Position numbers and translations under genes: made by a program | Notes under the pieces: model-generated | What the model was told of the DNA's origin: nothing | What the model saw: the letters and a program-made list of their open reading frames with translations, nothing else | The model's database searches: none | Assembly (NCBI GenBank): GCA_946183085.1 | Contig: CAMGZU010000004.1 | Coordinates: forward strand, 1-41,785 | From: an uncultured Erysipelotrichaceae bacterium | GTDB taxonomy: Bacteria > Bacillota_I > Bacilli_A > RFN20 > CAG-826 | Reading direction: 5' to 3' | DNA: 41,785 nt | Part shown: piece by piece, positions 21,699 to 29,784 of the stretch | Numbering within the stretch: position 1 is the stretch's first letter | Layout of the letters: each line of letters opens with the position of its first letter

Positions 21699-21854
21699 TT
21701 AGAACACCTGTTCGATGATTGCCCAAACAACAAGGGCAAGCATGATGAAATCAAGCGCGAGAAGCACGAAGAAAATACGCCGTCTTGCAACTTTCTTCTC
21801 TTCGGGGAACATTTCGTCGTTCCGCAGGTTCTTTTCGCTCGTTTTCTCTGCCAT
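21699..21854 (-). CDS. 51-aa single-pass membrane microprotein (not in the supplied ORF track)
   Basis: Hand translation: MAEKTSEKNLRNDEMFPEEKKVARRRIFFVLLALDFIMLALVVWAIIEQVF*; start right after the asnS stop, stop right before the 21696 start. Confidence 0.6.
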   Translation of the reverse strand: MAEKTSEKNLRNDEMFPEEKKVARRRIFFVLLALDFIMLALVVWAIIEQVF

Positions 21855-21855
21855 A

Positions 21856-23241
21856 TCAGTATTTCAAGTTGCTGGAAGTGCGCGGATAGGGTTCGGTGTC
21901 ACGGATGTTGGCGACGCCGGTGATGTACATAAGGAGGCGGTCGAAGCCGATGCCGAAACCAGAATGGACGCAGCCGCCCCATTTGCGGAGGTTGAGATAC
22001 CATTCAAGGCCTTCGGTGTTGCCGAGTTTATCCATCTTGGCCTTCAAAACATCGTAGTTGTCTTCGCGCTGAGAGCCACCGATGATCTCGCCTTCGCCCG
22101 GAACCAAGCAGTCCGCGGCGGCGACGGTCTTTCCATCGGCGTTTTCCTTCATGTAGAAGGCTTTGATCTCTTTCGGGTAGTCGGTTAAGAACATCGGGCC
22201 CTTAACGACTTCCTCGGTAAGGTAACGCTCGTGCTCGGATTGAAGGTCCATGCCCCATTCGATGTTCTTGTTTTCGAAGGGATGGCCTTTCTTCACCGCT
22301 TCCTTAAGGCGTTCGATGCCTTCGGTATAGGACATGCGGACAAAGGGTTTCGCCAAGACGGCTTCGAGCTTCTCGATGGTGCCTTTGGCGATGAACGTGT
22401 CAAAGAATTTCATTTCGTCCGGGCAGTTGGCGAGGATGTAACGGATGCAGAATTTGATGGAGTCTTCCATGACGTCCATGTCGTCGCTTAAATCCGCGAA
22501 GGCAATCTCTGGCTCGATCATCCAGAATTCAGAGGCGTGACGGGTCGTGTTCGACTTTTCGGCGCGGAAGGTCGGGCCAAAGGTATAGACCTTTCCAAAG
22601 GAAAGGGCGAACGGCTCAACGTGAAGCTGGCCAGAGACGGTCAAACTGACCTTACGGCCATAGAAGTCGTTGATCGGATCTTTCGCGTCGGTGATGACGG
22701 TGAAGGTCTGGCCAGCGCCTTCGGCGTCATTGCTGGTGATTTCCGGGGTGTGGACGTAGACGAAGCCGTTGGACTGGAAGTATTCATGAACCGCGAGGGC
22801 AAGCTTGCTGCGGACGCGATAAAGCGCGTTGAACGTGTTGGTGCGCGGACGCATCGGGGCGATTTCGCGGAGATATTCAAGAGACATCCTCTTCTTCTGA
22901 AGCGGATAGTCTTCCGCGACGTCGCCAAGAAGCTCGACTTCGCTCGCGTGGAGTTCGAAGGGCTGCTTCATTTCCGGCGTCAAAACGATCTCGCCGCGAA
23001 CCGCAACGCAGGCGCCGGTCAAAATGTGGCCGACTTCCGCGAAATTGGCGAGTTTTTCATCATAAACAACTTGAATCGACTTAAAACACGAACCGTCATT
23101 CACTTCCAAAAAGCCGATGGCTTTGGAGGAACGGTTGGTGCGAACCCAGCCTTTTAAGAGGCACGGATTCTTTTTGGTAAGGTCTTCATTGGCCTTAAGG
23201 CTCTCAAAGAGAGACTGGATGGTTGTAGCTTTTTCTTGCAT
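21856..23241 (-). CDS. asnS: Asparaginyl-tRNA synthetase
   Basis: OB-fold LKGWVRTNRSSKAIGFLEVNDGS, class II motifs, GIGFDRLLMYITGVANIRDTEPYPRT; start taken at MQEKATT. Confidence 0.93.
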   Translation of the reverse strand: MQEKATTIQSLFESLKANEDLTKKNPCLLKGWVRTNRSSKAIGFLEVNDGSCFKSIQVVYDEKLANFAEVGHILTGACVAVRGEIVLTPEMKQPFELHASEVELLGDVAEDYPLQKKRMSLEYLREIAPMRPRTNTFNALYRVRSKLALAVHEYFQSNGFVYVHTPEITSNDAEGAGQTFTVITDAKDPINDFYGRKVSLTVSGQLHVEPFALSFGKVYTFGPTFRAEKSNTTRHASEFWMIEPEIAFADLSDDMDVMEDSIKFCIRYILANCPDEMKFFDTFIAKGTIEKLEAVLAKPFVRMSYTEGIERLKEAVKKGHPFENKNIEWGMDLQSEHERYLTEEVVKGPMFLTDYPKEIKAFYMKENADGKTVAAADCLVPGEGEIIGGSQREDNYDVLKAKMDKLGNTEGLEWYLNLRKWGGCVHSGFGIGFDRLLMYITGVANIRDTEPYPRTSSNLKY

Positions 23242-23340
23242 AGCCCAATAAGTATAGGCGTGATTTCGTCTCTTTCCTAGCAAGGGAAGAATAAAAAATA
23301 TTCTTCAGGCAAAAAGAAAGTCCGGTTTCCCGGGCGAATC

Positions 23341-24357
23341 TCATTCGAATTTGTCCCACTCGTCCAAGCGCCAGTTGGGATCGACGCCTAAGGTCAATGG
23401 GGCGAAAACCTTGCGCACGTAGAGCTTCTCCGCGACTTTGGCGATCATCGCCGCGTTGTCGGTCGTGCACCAAAGAGGCGGGATGATGAGCTCGATGGAC
23501 GTCCCCTTCACCTTCTTCTGCATCTGATCGCGGAGATAGGAGTTCGCGGAGACGCCGCCCGCCAGAACAATCTGCTTCACGCCATAGTTTTTGGCGGCGC
23601 GCATCGCGCGGTCGGTGATCATGCCGACGGCGACCCGCTGGAAGGAGCAAGCCATGTCATCGATGTTGACCACCTCACCCTTCATCTTCATGGTGTTGAC
23701 CATGTTGATGACCTGGGTTTTGATGCCCGAATAGGAGAAGTTATAGGTATCGTGCGGCATCTTCGGACGATGGATGGGATAAACCGGTTGGCCAAGCTTG
23801 GCGTGTTGGTCGATGGGGAGGCCGCCCGGATAAGGCAAGCCGAGGACGCGTGCCACCTTGTCGTAGCATTCGCCCACCGCATCGTCCAATGTCTCGCCGA
23901 TGATCTCGAAATCGAGTTCGCCCTTCATGATGACGAGTTCGGTGTTGCCGCCGCTTACGACGACGCAAAGCATCGGGTATTTGAATTCACCTACGTATTG
24001 GTTTGCGTAAATATGGCCCGCCAAATGGTGCACTGGGATCAATGGCTTCTTATAAAGCATCGCGAGGGTCTTCGCGGCCTGTAAGCCAACGTGGAGACAG
24101 CCGATGAGGCCAGGGCCGCGGGTCACGGCAAAAGCATCGATGTCTTCGAGTTTGCACTTCGCCTGACGCAAGGCCTCGGTCAGGCAAACGGTGATGTTTT
24201 CGGCATGGAGGCGCGAGGCGATCTCCGGCATGACGCCGCCATATTTCTCGTGAACCGAGATCTGCGTGGCGACGACATTGGCCAAAAGCTTTCCATCTTC
24301 GGTGATGGCGACTGCGGTTTCGTCGCAGCTGGATTCAATTGCTAAGATTCTAGTCAT
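23341..24357 (-). CDS. tsaD: tRNA threonylcarbamoyladenosine biosynthesis protein TsaD
   Basis: ILAIESSCDETAVAI, HHLAGHIYAN, VVSGGNTEL. Confidence 0.96.
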   Translation of the reverse strand: MTRILAIESSCDETAVAITEDGKLLANVVATQISVHEKYGGVMPEIASRLHAENITVCLTEALRQAKCKLEDIDAFAVTRGPGLIGCLHVGLQAAKTLAMLYKKPLIPVHHLAGHIYANQYVGEFKYPMLCVVVSGGNTELVIMKGELDFEIIGETLDDAVGECYDKVARVLGLPYPGGLPIDQHAKLGQPVYPIHRPKMPHDTYNFSYSGIKTQVINMVNTMKMKGEVVNIDDMACSFQRVAVGMITDRAMRAAKNYGVKQIVLAGGVSANSYLRDQMQKKVKGTSIELIIPPLWCTTDNAAMIAKVAEKLYVRKVFAPLTLGVDPNWRLDEWDKFE

Positions 24358-25408
24358 TGACGATGCTCCTCACCAGGTAGATGGCATCCTCGCCATCGTT
24401 GTAATACGCCTTCTTTTCCTGAATGGTTTCAAAGGCGTGTTTTTTGTAAAAACGCTGCGCATTCGTGTTGGATTTGCGGACTTCTAGAGTCAAAAAGGAC
24501 ACTTCGTCCGGTTGGGATTTCAAGAACTCGACGAGCTTGCCCATGAGCCTGGTTCCGACGCCTTTCTTGCGGAAGGATTCCTTGACGGCGATCTGGTTGA
24601 TCGTCGAGGAATCAAAGGTCACCATGAAGTCGACGAAGCCGACGACAAGGGAATCCACCGTGGCGACCAAAATGTGCCCAAAGGGATTCTCGTGAAGCTC
24701 GTAATGGAACTGCTCTTCGGTATAGGAATCGTTTGGGAAGCACTCCTTCTCGATGTCCATGACCTGAGACATATCCGCGGAAATCATCTCGCGAACGATG
24801 ATCTTCATCGTGGAGGAACCGGAGGAATCTTTGAGGTAAACGGGCTTTGCGCCAAGCGGCTCAGCCAAGTTGCGTTCCACGTTGGCCTTCGAAAGATTCG
24901 TAAGCACGTCGATGCTCTTTCCTTCTAGGCCTAAGTAGCCCAAGTCACCGGAAAGAACGTAATCCGGATGCTCCGCGATGTATTCCAGCAGAGCGGGATT
25001 ATCCATGATGCCATCTTCGCGGATGGTCGTTTCGCCTTGATAGACGCCGACATAGCTCCGTTTGCTCCTCGCATTGGAGATGCAGATGGTAGGCCGATCT
25101 TCGTCTTTCATGACCTCAAGTGAAGAGACCAAATAAAGCGGCACGTTCAACGCGAAAACAACGGTTTTGGCGATCGTTAACGCGATGCGGACGCCTGTAT
25201 AAGAACCCGGTCCTTTGGTAACCGCGACAAAGCCGATGTCTTCTTTGGAGATGTTGTTCTTTTCTAAGATCTTCGCGATTTCGTCGACCATCAGCTCCGA
25301 CTGGCGCTGATTGGCGGAATATTGGATCTCGTCAAGGAGTTTGCCATCTTGGCTAATGCCAACGGCCAAGGCGGAATTGGAGGAATCCAGCAATAAGCCA
25401 AACATCAT
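24350..25408 (-). CDS. tsaB-rimI: TsaB-RimI fusion (t6A dimerisation subunit plus GNAT N-acetyltransferase)
   Basis: N-terminal GPGSYTGVRIALTIAKT (TsaB); C-terminal ADMSQVMDIEKECFPNDSYTEEQF...INQIAVKESFRKKGVGTRLM (RimI GNAT) in one frame. Confidence 0.92.
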   Translation of the reverse strand: MMFGLLLDSSNSALAVGISQDGKLLDEIQYSANQRQSELMVDEIAKILEKNNISKEDIGFVAVTKGPGSYTGVRIALTIAKTVVFALNVPLYLVSSLEVMKDEDRPTICISNARSKRSYVGVYQGETTIREDGIMDNPALLEYIAEHPDYVLSGDLGYLGLEGKSIDVLTNLSKANVERNLAEPLGAKPVYLKDSSGSSTMKIIVREMISADMSQVMDIEKECFPNDSYTEEQFHYELHENPFGHILVATVDSLVVGFVDFMVTFDSSTINQIAVKESFRKKGVGTRLMGKLVEFLKSQPDEVSFLTLEVRKSNTNAQRFYKKHAFETIQEKKAYYNDGEDAIYLVRSIVND

Positions 25409-25866
25409 TTTGCCTCCTTTAGTTTTGCGATGAGGGCGTCAAAACGATCCCCATGCGCCTCGAAAGCGAGGCGGCGCTTATCCCCGCCCAAGTTGTTGAT
25501 GGTGATCTCAAGATAATCATCGGGAATGAGCTTTTCGATATACATCGGCCATTCGATCAAGCAGACGCCATCGCCTTCGATGTATTCGTCCAAACCGATC
25601 TCGATGTTTTGGTTTTCCAAGCGATAAGCGTCGATGTGATAAAGCGGGATCCTGCCTTTGAAATAGCACTTCATGATGTTGAAGGTCGGCGAAATGACTT
25701 TCTCGTCGATCGAGAGCCCTTCGGCCACGCCGCCGGTGAAGGTGGTTTTGCCCGCGCCAAGGTCACCCTTCAAAAGGACGACGTCGCCGCGCTCAAACAA
25801 GGGAGCAAGGCGCTTGCCGAGTTCCTTGGTTTCTTCTTTGCGTTCTGTAATGACTTCGTATTCCAT
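25405..25866 (-). CDS. tsaE: tRNA threonylcarbamoyladenosine biosynthesis ATPase TsaE
   Basis: LLKGDLGAGKTTFTGGVAEGL, SPTFNIMKCY, HIDAYRL. Confidence 0.95.
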   Translation of the reverse strand: MEYEVITERKEETKELGKRLAPLFERGDVVLLKGDLGAGKTTFTGGVAEGLSIDEKVISPTFNIMKCYFKGRIPLYHIDAYRLENQNIEIGLDEYIEGDGVCLIEWPMYIEKLIPDDYLEITINNLGGDKRRLAFEAHGDRFDALIAKLKEAK

Positions 25867-25911
25867 AGCCTTTAAGCGTGCCGATTATACCACCCTTAGG
25901 GTGAGGGAAAA

Positions 25912-25931
25912 CAAAAAGCGCGAATGCGCTT
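25912..25931 (-). terminator. Terminator of the DUF402 gene
   Basis: AAGCGC-ATTC-GCGCTT followed by TTTGTTTT on the minus strand. Confidence 0.7.
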
Positions 25932-25941
25932 CTTATTTTTC

Positions 25942-26487
25942 TTAGATTTGGGGCCGATTCCGATCTAAGAAAGTTTGGAAGAGGCGTTCGATCTCCGCGT
26001 TTTGGAAAGGGAAGGCGCGTTGATCGATCAGGCGCAGGACCTCATCTTTCGTTTTCTCGATCTTCTTGCGGAGCTCTGGGGAATAGCCATAGTGCTCCGC
26101 GTTATGGGCGAACTCCCTCTCGTCTAAGGTCTTCTCGACCATGTCGGGATAAAGCTTCACGTCCAAATCGTAATCGATGTATTTGAGGTAGCCTTGGTCA
26201 TCGATGGTCGGCGTCGCGATGTTGACGTAGTAGCAGATGCCGCCACTTTCTTTGAACATTGCGATGACATTCATCCACTTCTTCTTGAAAAGCAGGAAGA
26301 TGGCGGGCTCTTTGGTCATCCATCTGCGGCCATCGCTTTCGACGACGGCGGACATCCTCGAAGCAAGCGCCCAATACTCGTCGGTCTCTTCCACGAGGAA
26401 AGCCGGCGACCATTTGCGGTGCAGTTTGCCATCATGCTTGTACGCCTGGACCTGGCGCCAGTCTTTGAAACGATGATCGGTGTTCAT
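25942..26487 (-). CDS. DUF402 family protein, NtdP-like nucleoside tri-/diphosphate phosphatase
   Basis: WYVNI-like CYYVNIATPTIDDQGYLKYIDYDLDVKLYPD, typical of the Firmicutes DUF402/NtdP family. Confidence 0.75.
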   Translation of the reverse strand: MNTDHRFKDWRQVQAYKHDGKLHRKWSPAFLVEETDEYWALASRMSAVVESDGRRWMTKEPAIFLLFKKKWMNVIAMFKESGGICYYVNIATPTIDDQGYLKYIDYDLDVKLYPDMVEKTLDEREFAHNAEHYGYSPELRKKIEKTKDEVLRLIDQRAFPFQNAEIERLFQTFLDRNRPQI

Positions 26488-26563
26488 AAATACGTGCGGA
26501 GAAGGCTAAGCCTTCCTTTCTTCGCACCAATTGTAATGCACCAAGGGCAATTTGGGCATAGAA

Positions 26564-26586
26564 AAAAGGGGAACGCGTCCCCTTTT
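26564..26586. terminator. Terminator-like palindrome
   Basis: AAAAGGGGA-ACGCG-TCCCCTTTT. Confidence 0.7.
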
Positions 26587-26590
26587 GTGC

Positions 26591-27868
26591 TCATTTGTTG
26601 AAGAGCGTCGCGAGGTCTAAGACCTGATGGATGTTCGCCTTGAAGGTCTTGGTCGGGCCCGGATTGAACGGTTTTTCCATCGGAATGACCATCAAGGAAT
26701 CTTCATACCCCATCAAGAAGTGCGTGCGGCCTTCCTGGATGGAGATGGCGAGGTCGACCAAGACTTTGTCGGTCTCGATCTGTTTGAAGGCCTCCTTCAT
26801 CTCGTGGGTGATGTAGGAGCGTTCGCTTTCATCGCCCCAGATGGTGAAGCGCTTGTTGTCTTCGATGATGTGGATGTCGCCAAGAGCGGTCGGCGGAAGC
26901 GCGCGTTTGTTGCCCTTGAAGTAGACATAGATGCCACTGCCCTTATACGTGTTGGGCGTGCGGAGGTCTTTGCCGACGAAGGCGGTCTCTAAGGCCTTGG
27001 CGCCACGGACCTGGGCGGCGCAGTCAATGAGGGCGCAGTCCATGCCTTGGTAATTGAAGTTCACGCTGTAGCGGGAACCGATCTTGTAGACGTCTTTGTA
27101 AAGCTTATTGGCTTTGAATTCCTCTTCGGTGAGCTTCATCTTGAGGTCGCCATGGAAGCCGGTGACTTCGTCGTGATCGAAGACGTAGGCATAGACCTTG
27201 TCATAGAAGAAGTTGAAGTAATTGCGGATCCATTCCTCGCTCTTTTTGCGGAAGAGGATGGAATAGGTGAGAAGAGCGACGATCGCGACGCCCGAGCAGC
27301 CGAGGGCGATGGCGAGGGTATAGTTCTTCAAGGCCTCGACCAAGGTCGGGACGAGCCAACCGGCGAGCAACAAGATTAGCGCAGCGCCGCTGACGGCACC
27401 TTTGATCGTGTTGTGCTTGCGGTAGGTCTTCAAGAAGGTCTGACGGTGATCGTCGACTTCTTTCAAACCATCGGTCTCGTATTCGTAAGAAGCGGGCTCC
27501 GGCTCGGGTTCGGGCTCAGGTTCGGGTTCCGGCTCCGGCTCGGGTTCGGGCTCCGGCTCTGGCTGAACGGGCGAGACAAAGGGGGTTGCGTCGGCAAAGT
27601 CGTCATCGACTTCTTCGACGGGCTTGGCCTCTTCTTTGGGCTCGACGACCTCGAGTTTTTCCTCTTTGGGTTCTTCTTTGACTTCGAGGACCTCGACCTT
27701 TTCTTCCGGGGCGACCTCTTTTTGTTTCGCTGGCGCCTTCTTGGCGGCGGGCTTTTTGGCCGCGACTTTCTTGGCGGCGGGTTTCTTCGCGGCGGTTTCT
27801 TTCTTTTCCGCGGCGGGTTTCTTCGCGGTCTTCTTCGTTTCGGCCGCGGCGAGTTTCTTAGCTGGCAT
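26591..27868 (-). CDS. Membrane protein with Lys/Ala/Pro-rich (histone H1-like) N-terminus, (EP)n linker and DUF3137-like C-terminus
   Basis: KKPAAKKVAAKKPAAKKAPAK tail, PEPEPEP run, two TM helices, then FNFFYDKVYAYVFDHDEVTGFHGDL...; the DUF3137 assignment is by overall resemblance only. Confidence 0.7.
   Translation of the reverse strand: MPAKKLAAAETKKTAKKPAAEKKETAAKKPAAKKVAAKKPAAKKAPAKQKEVAPEEKVEVLEVKEEPKEEKLEVVEPKEEAKPVEEVDDDFADATPFVSPVQPEPEPEPEPEPEPEPEPEPEPEPASYEYETDGLKEVDDHRQTFLKTYRKHNTIKGAVSGAALILLLAGWLVPTLVEALKNYTLAIALGCSGVAIVALLTYSILFRKKSEEWIRNYFNFFYDKVYAYVFDHDEVTGFHGDLKMKLTEEEFKANKLYKDVYKIGSRYSVNFNYQGMDCALIDCAAQVRGAKALETAFVGKDLRTPNTYKGSGIYVYFKGNKRALPPTALGDIHIIEDNKRFTIWGDESERSYITHEMKEAFKQIETDKVLVDLAISIQEGRTHFLMGYEDSLMVIPMEKPFNPGPTKTFKANIHQVLDLATLFNK
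27494..27564 (-). repeat. Degenerate hexanucleotide run encoding (Glu-Pro)n
   Basis: Repeating ggctc(c/g)/ggttc(c/g) units on the plus strand = (GAR CCN)n on the minus strand. Confidence 0.85.
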
Positions 27869-27921
27869 GGTCTACCTCCATGTGTTCAATGAAATATAAC
27901 ACCTTTACAGGTGTAGACAAA

Positions 27922-27958
27922 CAAAAAGAGCGCTTCCCAGGGTTTGGGTTGCGCTCTT
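27922..27958 (-). terminator. Terminator of thiT
   Basis: AAGAGCGC...GCGCTCTT with TTTTTGTTTG on the minus strand. Confidence 0.75.
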
Positions 27959-27968
27959 AAGGACTCTT

Positions 27969-28970
27969 TTAACGACCTTGGGCAGGGAAACGGGCGTTGA
28001 TGTTCGCCAAGGGGCCATAGGCCGCCATGATGACGGCGAGAGCAATCGCGCCGGACACCGGGATGTAAATGGCGTTATAGGTAAGCGCCCCGACAAAGTC
28101 GACGCCATAGACGATCATCGAGGAAGCGGTCGAACCGATGAAGCGGATGAGCGTGGCGAGGATGCCGCCGACAAGAAGGAAGACCTCGCCTTTGAGGTTA
28201 TAGCTCTTCTGCCCCTCGCCAAAGATGAAGGAACGAAGGAAGCCAAGGACCATGACCGAGCCAAAGCCAATCAAGTAATCGAAGGGGTACGTGGCAAAGC
28301 CATAGCCATCCGTAAGGCAGGTGATGAGGCCATAGACAAGGCCGCCGCAGATAAGGCCATGCGCCGGTCCGCGGCGAAGCGCGATCAAGAAAAGCGGGAG
28401 CATCTGGAAGTTGATCGAGCCACCGCCAGTCGCAATCGGCAGCTTGATGAAGTTCAAGACGAAGGCCGCGGCGATCAAAACGCCATCTTCGGCCAAGTCA
28501 CGGACGGTGAACGGCTTTTTGGAGACGCTCGCCGAAATGGCAAAGGCGAAGCCAAAGGCCACGAAGACCATCGACAAGGCGTCGGCCCAACCGACTTTGA
28601 CGCTCTTGAAGCCATCGTTATAAGAGAAGAACTCCCTCGCAAGGACAAGCATCGTGAGCGCCAAAAGGAAAAGCATGGCGGACGCGACGTCGAAATTCTC
28701 GTTGATCTTGTGGAGCGCAGCGCACGCAATGGCGGCAACAAGCAAGCCAAGCGTGATGTACATGCTCCAGTTGTAGGCGTATCCGCTGCCGAAATAATCC
28801 CAAAGATGGATCTCCAATTTGGTACCGTCTTCGAGCTTGGCGGTGACGATCGTGCCAAGCAAAGCAAGGATGGCGATCACGCCGCATCCCGCGGCGATCG
28901 CCCAGCTGAATTGTTTTAAGAAACCGATAAATTGACCCTCAGGTTTCTTGGTTTGGGTTTCGTTGTCCAT
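27969..28970 (-). CDS. thiT: Thiamine ECF transporter S component ThiT-like, with extended N-terminus
   Basis: Six-TM C-terminal region with LLPLFLIALRRGPAHGLICGGLVYGLITCLTDGYGFATYPFDYLIGF; preceded by a TPP riboswitch. Confidence 0.85.
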   Translation of the reverse strand: MDNETQTKKPEGQFIGFLKQFSWAIAAGCGVIAILALLGTIVTAKLEDGTKLEIHLWDYFGSGYAYNWSMYITLGLLVAAIACAALHKINENFDVASAMLFLLALTMLVLAREFFSYNDGFKSVKVGWADALSMVFVAFGFAFAISASVSKKPFTVRDLAEDGVLIAAAFVLNFIKLPIATGGGSINFQMLPLFLIALRRGPAHGLICGGLVYGLITCLTDGYGFATYPFDYLIGFGSVMVLGFLRSFIFGEGQKSYNLKGEVFLLVGGILATLIRFIGSTASSMIVYGVDFVGALTYNAIYIPVSGAIALAVIMAAYGPLANINARFPAQGR

Positions 28971-29015
28971 AAAAATACCTCCAAGGACTACGCACCCGGA
29001 GGAAAACAGTTGGTT

Positions 29016-29110
29016 TTTCTACCTCCGCCAGCATTATCTGGATCAGGTGTGCCGTCGAGCTGGAACACAGCTCCTCTCAGCCGACTGTTGGTCAGCTCCG
29101 GATGTCATCA
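29016..29110 (-). ncRNA. TPP (thiamine pyrophosphate) riboswitch
   Basis: Minus strand ...GTCGGCTGAGAGG...ACACCTGATCCAGATAATGCTGGCGGAGGT: conserved CTGAGA and ACCTGATC.GATAATGC.GGCG.AGG elements. Confidence 0.93.
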
Positions 29111-29121
29111 ATTGTAGGATG

Positions 29122-29784
29122 TTAAATCCGCCAGTCAATCGCTTTTAAGCCTTGTCCGACGAGGATGGCGTTGCAGCGCGAAAAGAGATGCTCGCCAAAC
29201 CAACCACCGCGGTTGGCGGACAAAGGAGAAGGGTGCACCGCCTTCAAAACGCGGTGCTTCGGATTCTTCACAAAAGGAATGAATTTCTTCGCAAAACCGC
29301 CCCAAAGCATAAAAACAATGGGTTGATCCAAGGTGTCGAGATAGCGCATTACGTCGGCGATGAATAGGTCATATTCTTCCCGCTTATGAGAGAGGGGCGA
29401 ATGGGCTCTGACGGTCAAATAGGCGTTAAGCAACAAGACGCCTTGTTTGGCCCAAGGAGTCAAATCGCCGTTTTGAAAATCCATCTTGATGCCGAGGTCG
29501 CCTTCCAACTCTTTGTAGATGTTTTGGAGGGACGGCGGGAGCGGGGTTCCTTTGGGAACGGAAAAAGAAAGCCCCATCGCTTGGCCAGGCTCGTGGTAAG
29601 GGTCCTGGCCAATGATGACGACCTTCAAATCTTTGGGATCGGTGAGCTTAAAAGCGTTATAAACGAGGTCACGCGGCGGATAGATCGTCTGCGAAGCGTA
29701 TTCATGGTCAAGGAAAGAATGAAGCGTAGCCGAATAAGGCTCGCTCTTCACTTGATCAAAAAGCGGCTTCCAATTCGCGATCAT
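29122..29784 (-). CDS. ung: Uracil-DNA glycosylase
   Basis: VVIIGQDPYHEPGQAMGLSFSV, LLLNAYLTVRAHSPLSH, VLKAVHPSPLSANRG; start placed at MIANWKPLF. Confidence 0.96.
   Translation of the reverse strand: MIANWKPLFDQVKSEPYSATLHSFLDHEYASQTIYPPRDLVYNAFKLTDPKDLKVVIIGQDPYHEPGQAMGLSFSVPKGTPLPPSLQNIYKELEGDLGIKMDFQNGDLTPWAKQGVLLLNAYLTVRAHSPLSHKREEYDLFIADVMRYLDTLDQPIVFMLWGGFAKKFIPFVKNPKHRVLKAVHPSPLSANRGGWFGEHLFSRCNAILVGQGLKAIDWRI

Noticed and set aside
23242-23340. T-box leader for asnS
   Set aside because: Only about 100 nt between tsaD and asnS and no T-box consensus seen.
27494-27564. Short repeated units as a CRISPR or minisatellite
   Set aside because: They are hexanucleotide codon repeats encoding (Glu-Pro)n within a clear reading frame, without spacers.
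27413-27892. Plus-strand Gly/Phe/Leu-rich 159-aa ORF
   Set aside because: Antisense of the (EP)n and KKPA repeats of the minus-strand gene; composition is a mirror artefact.
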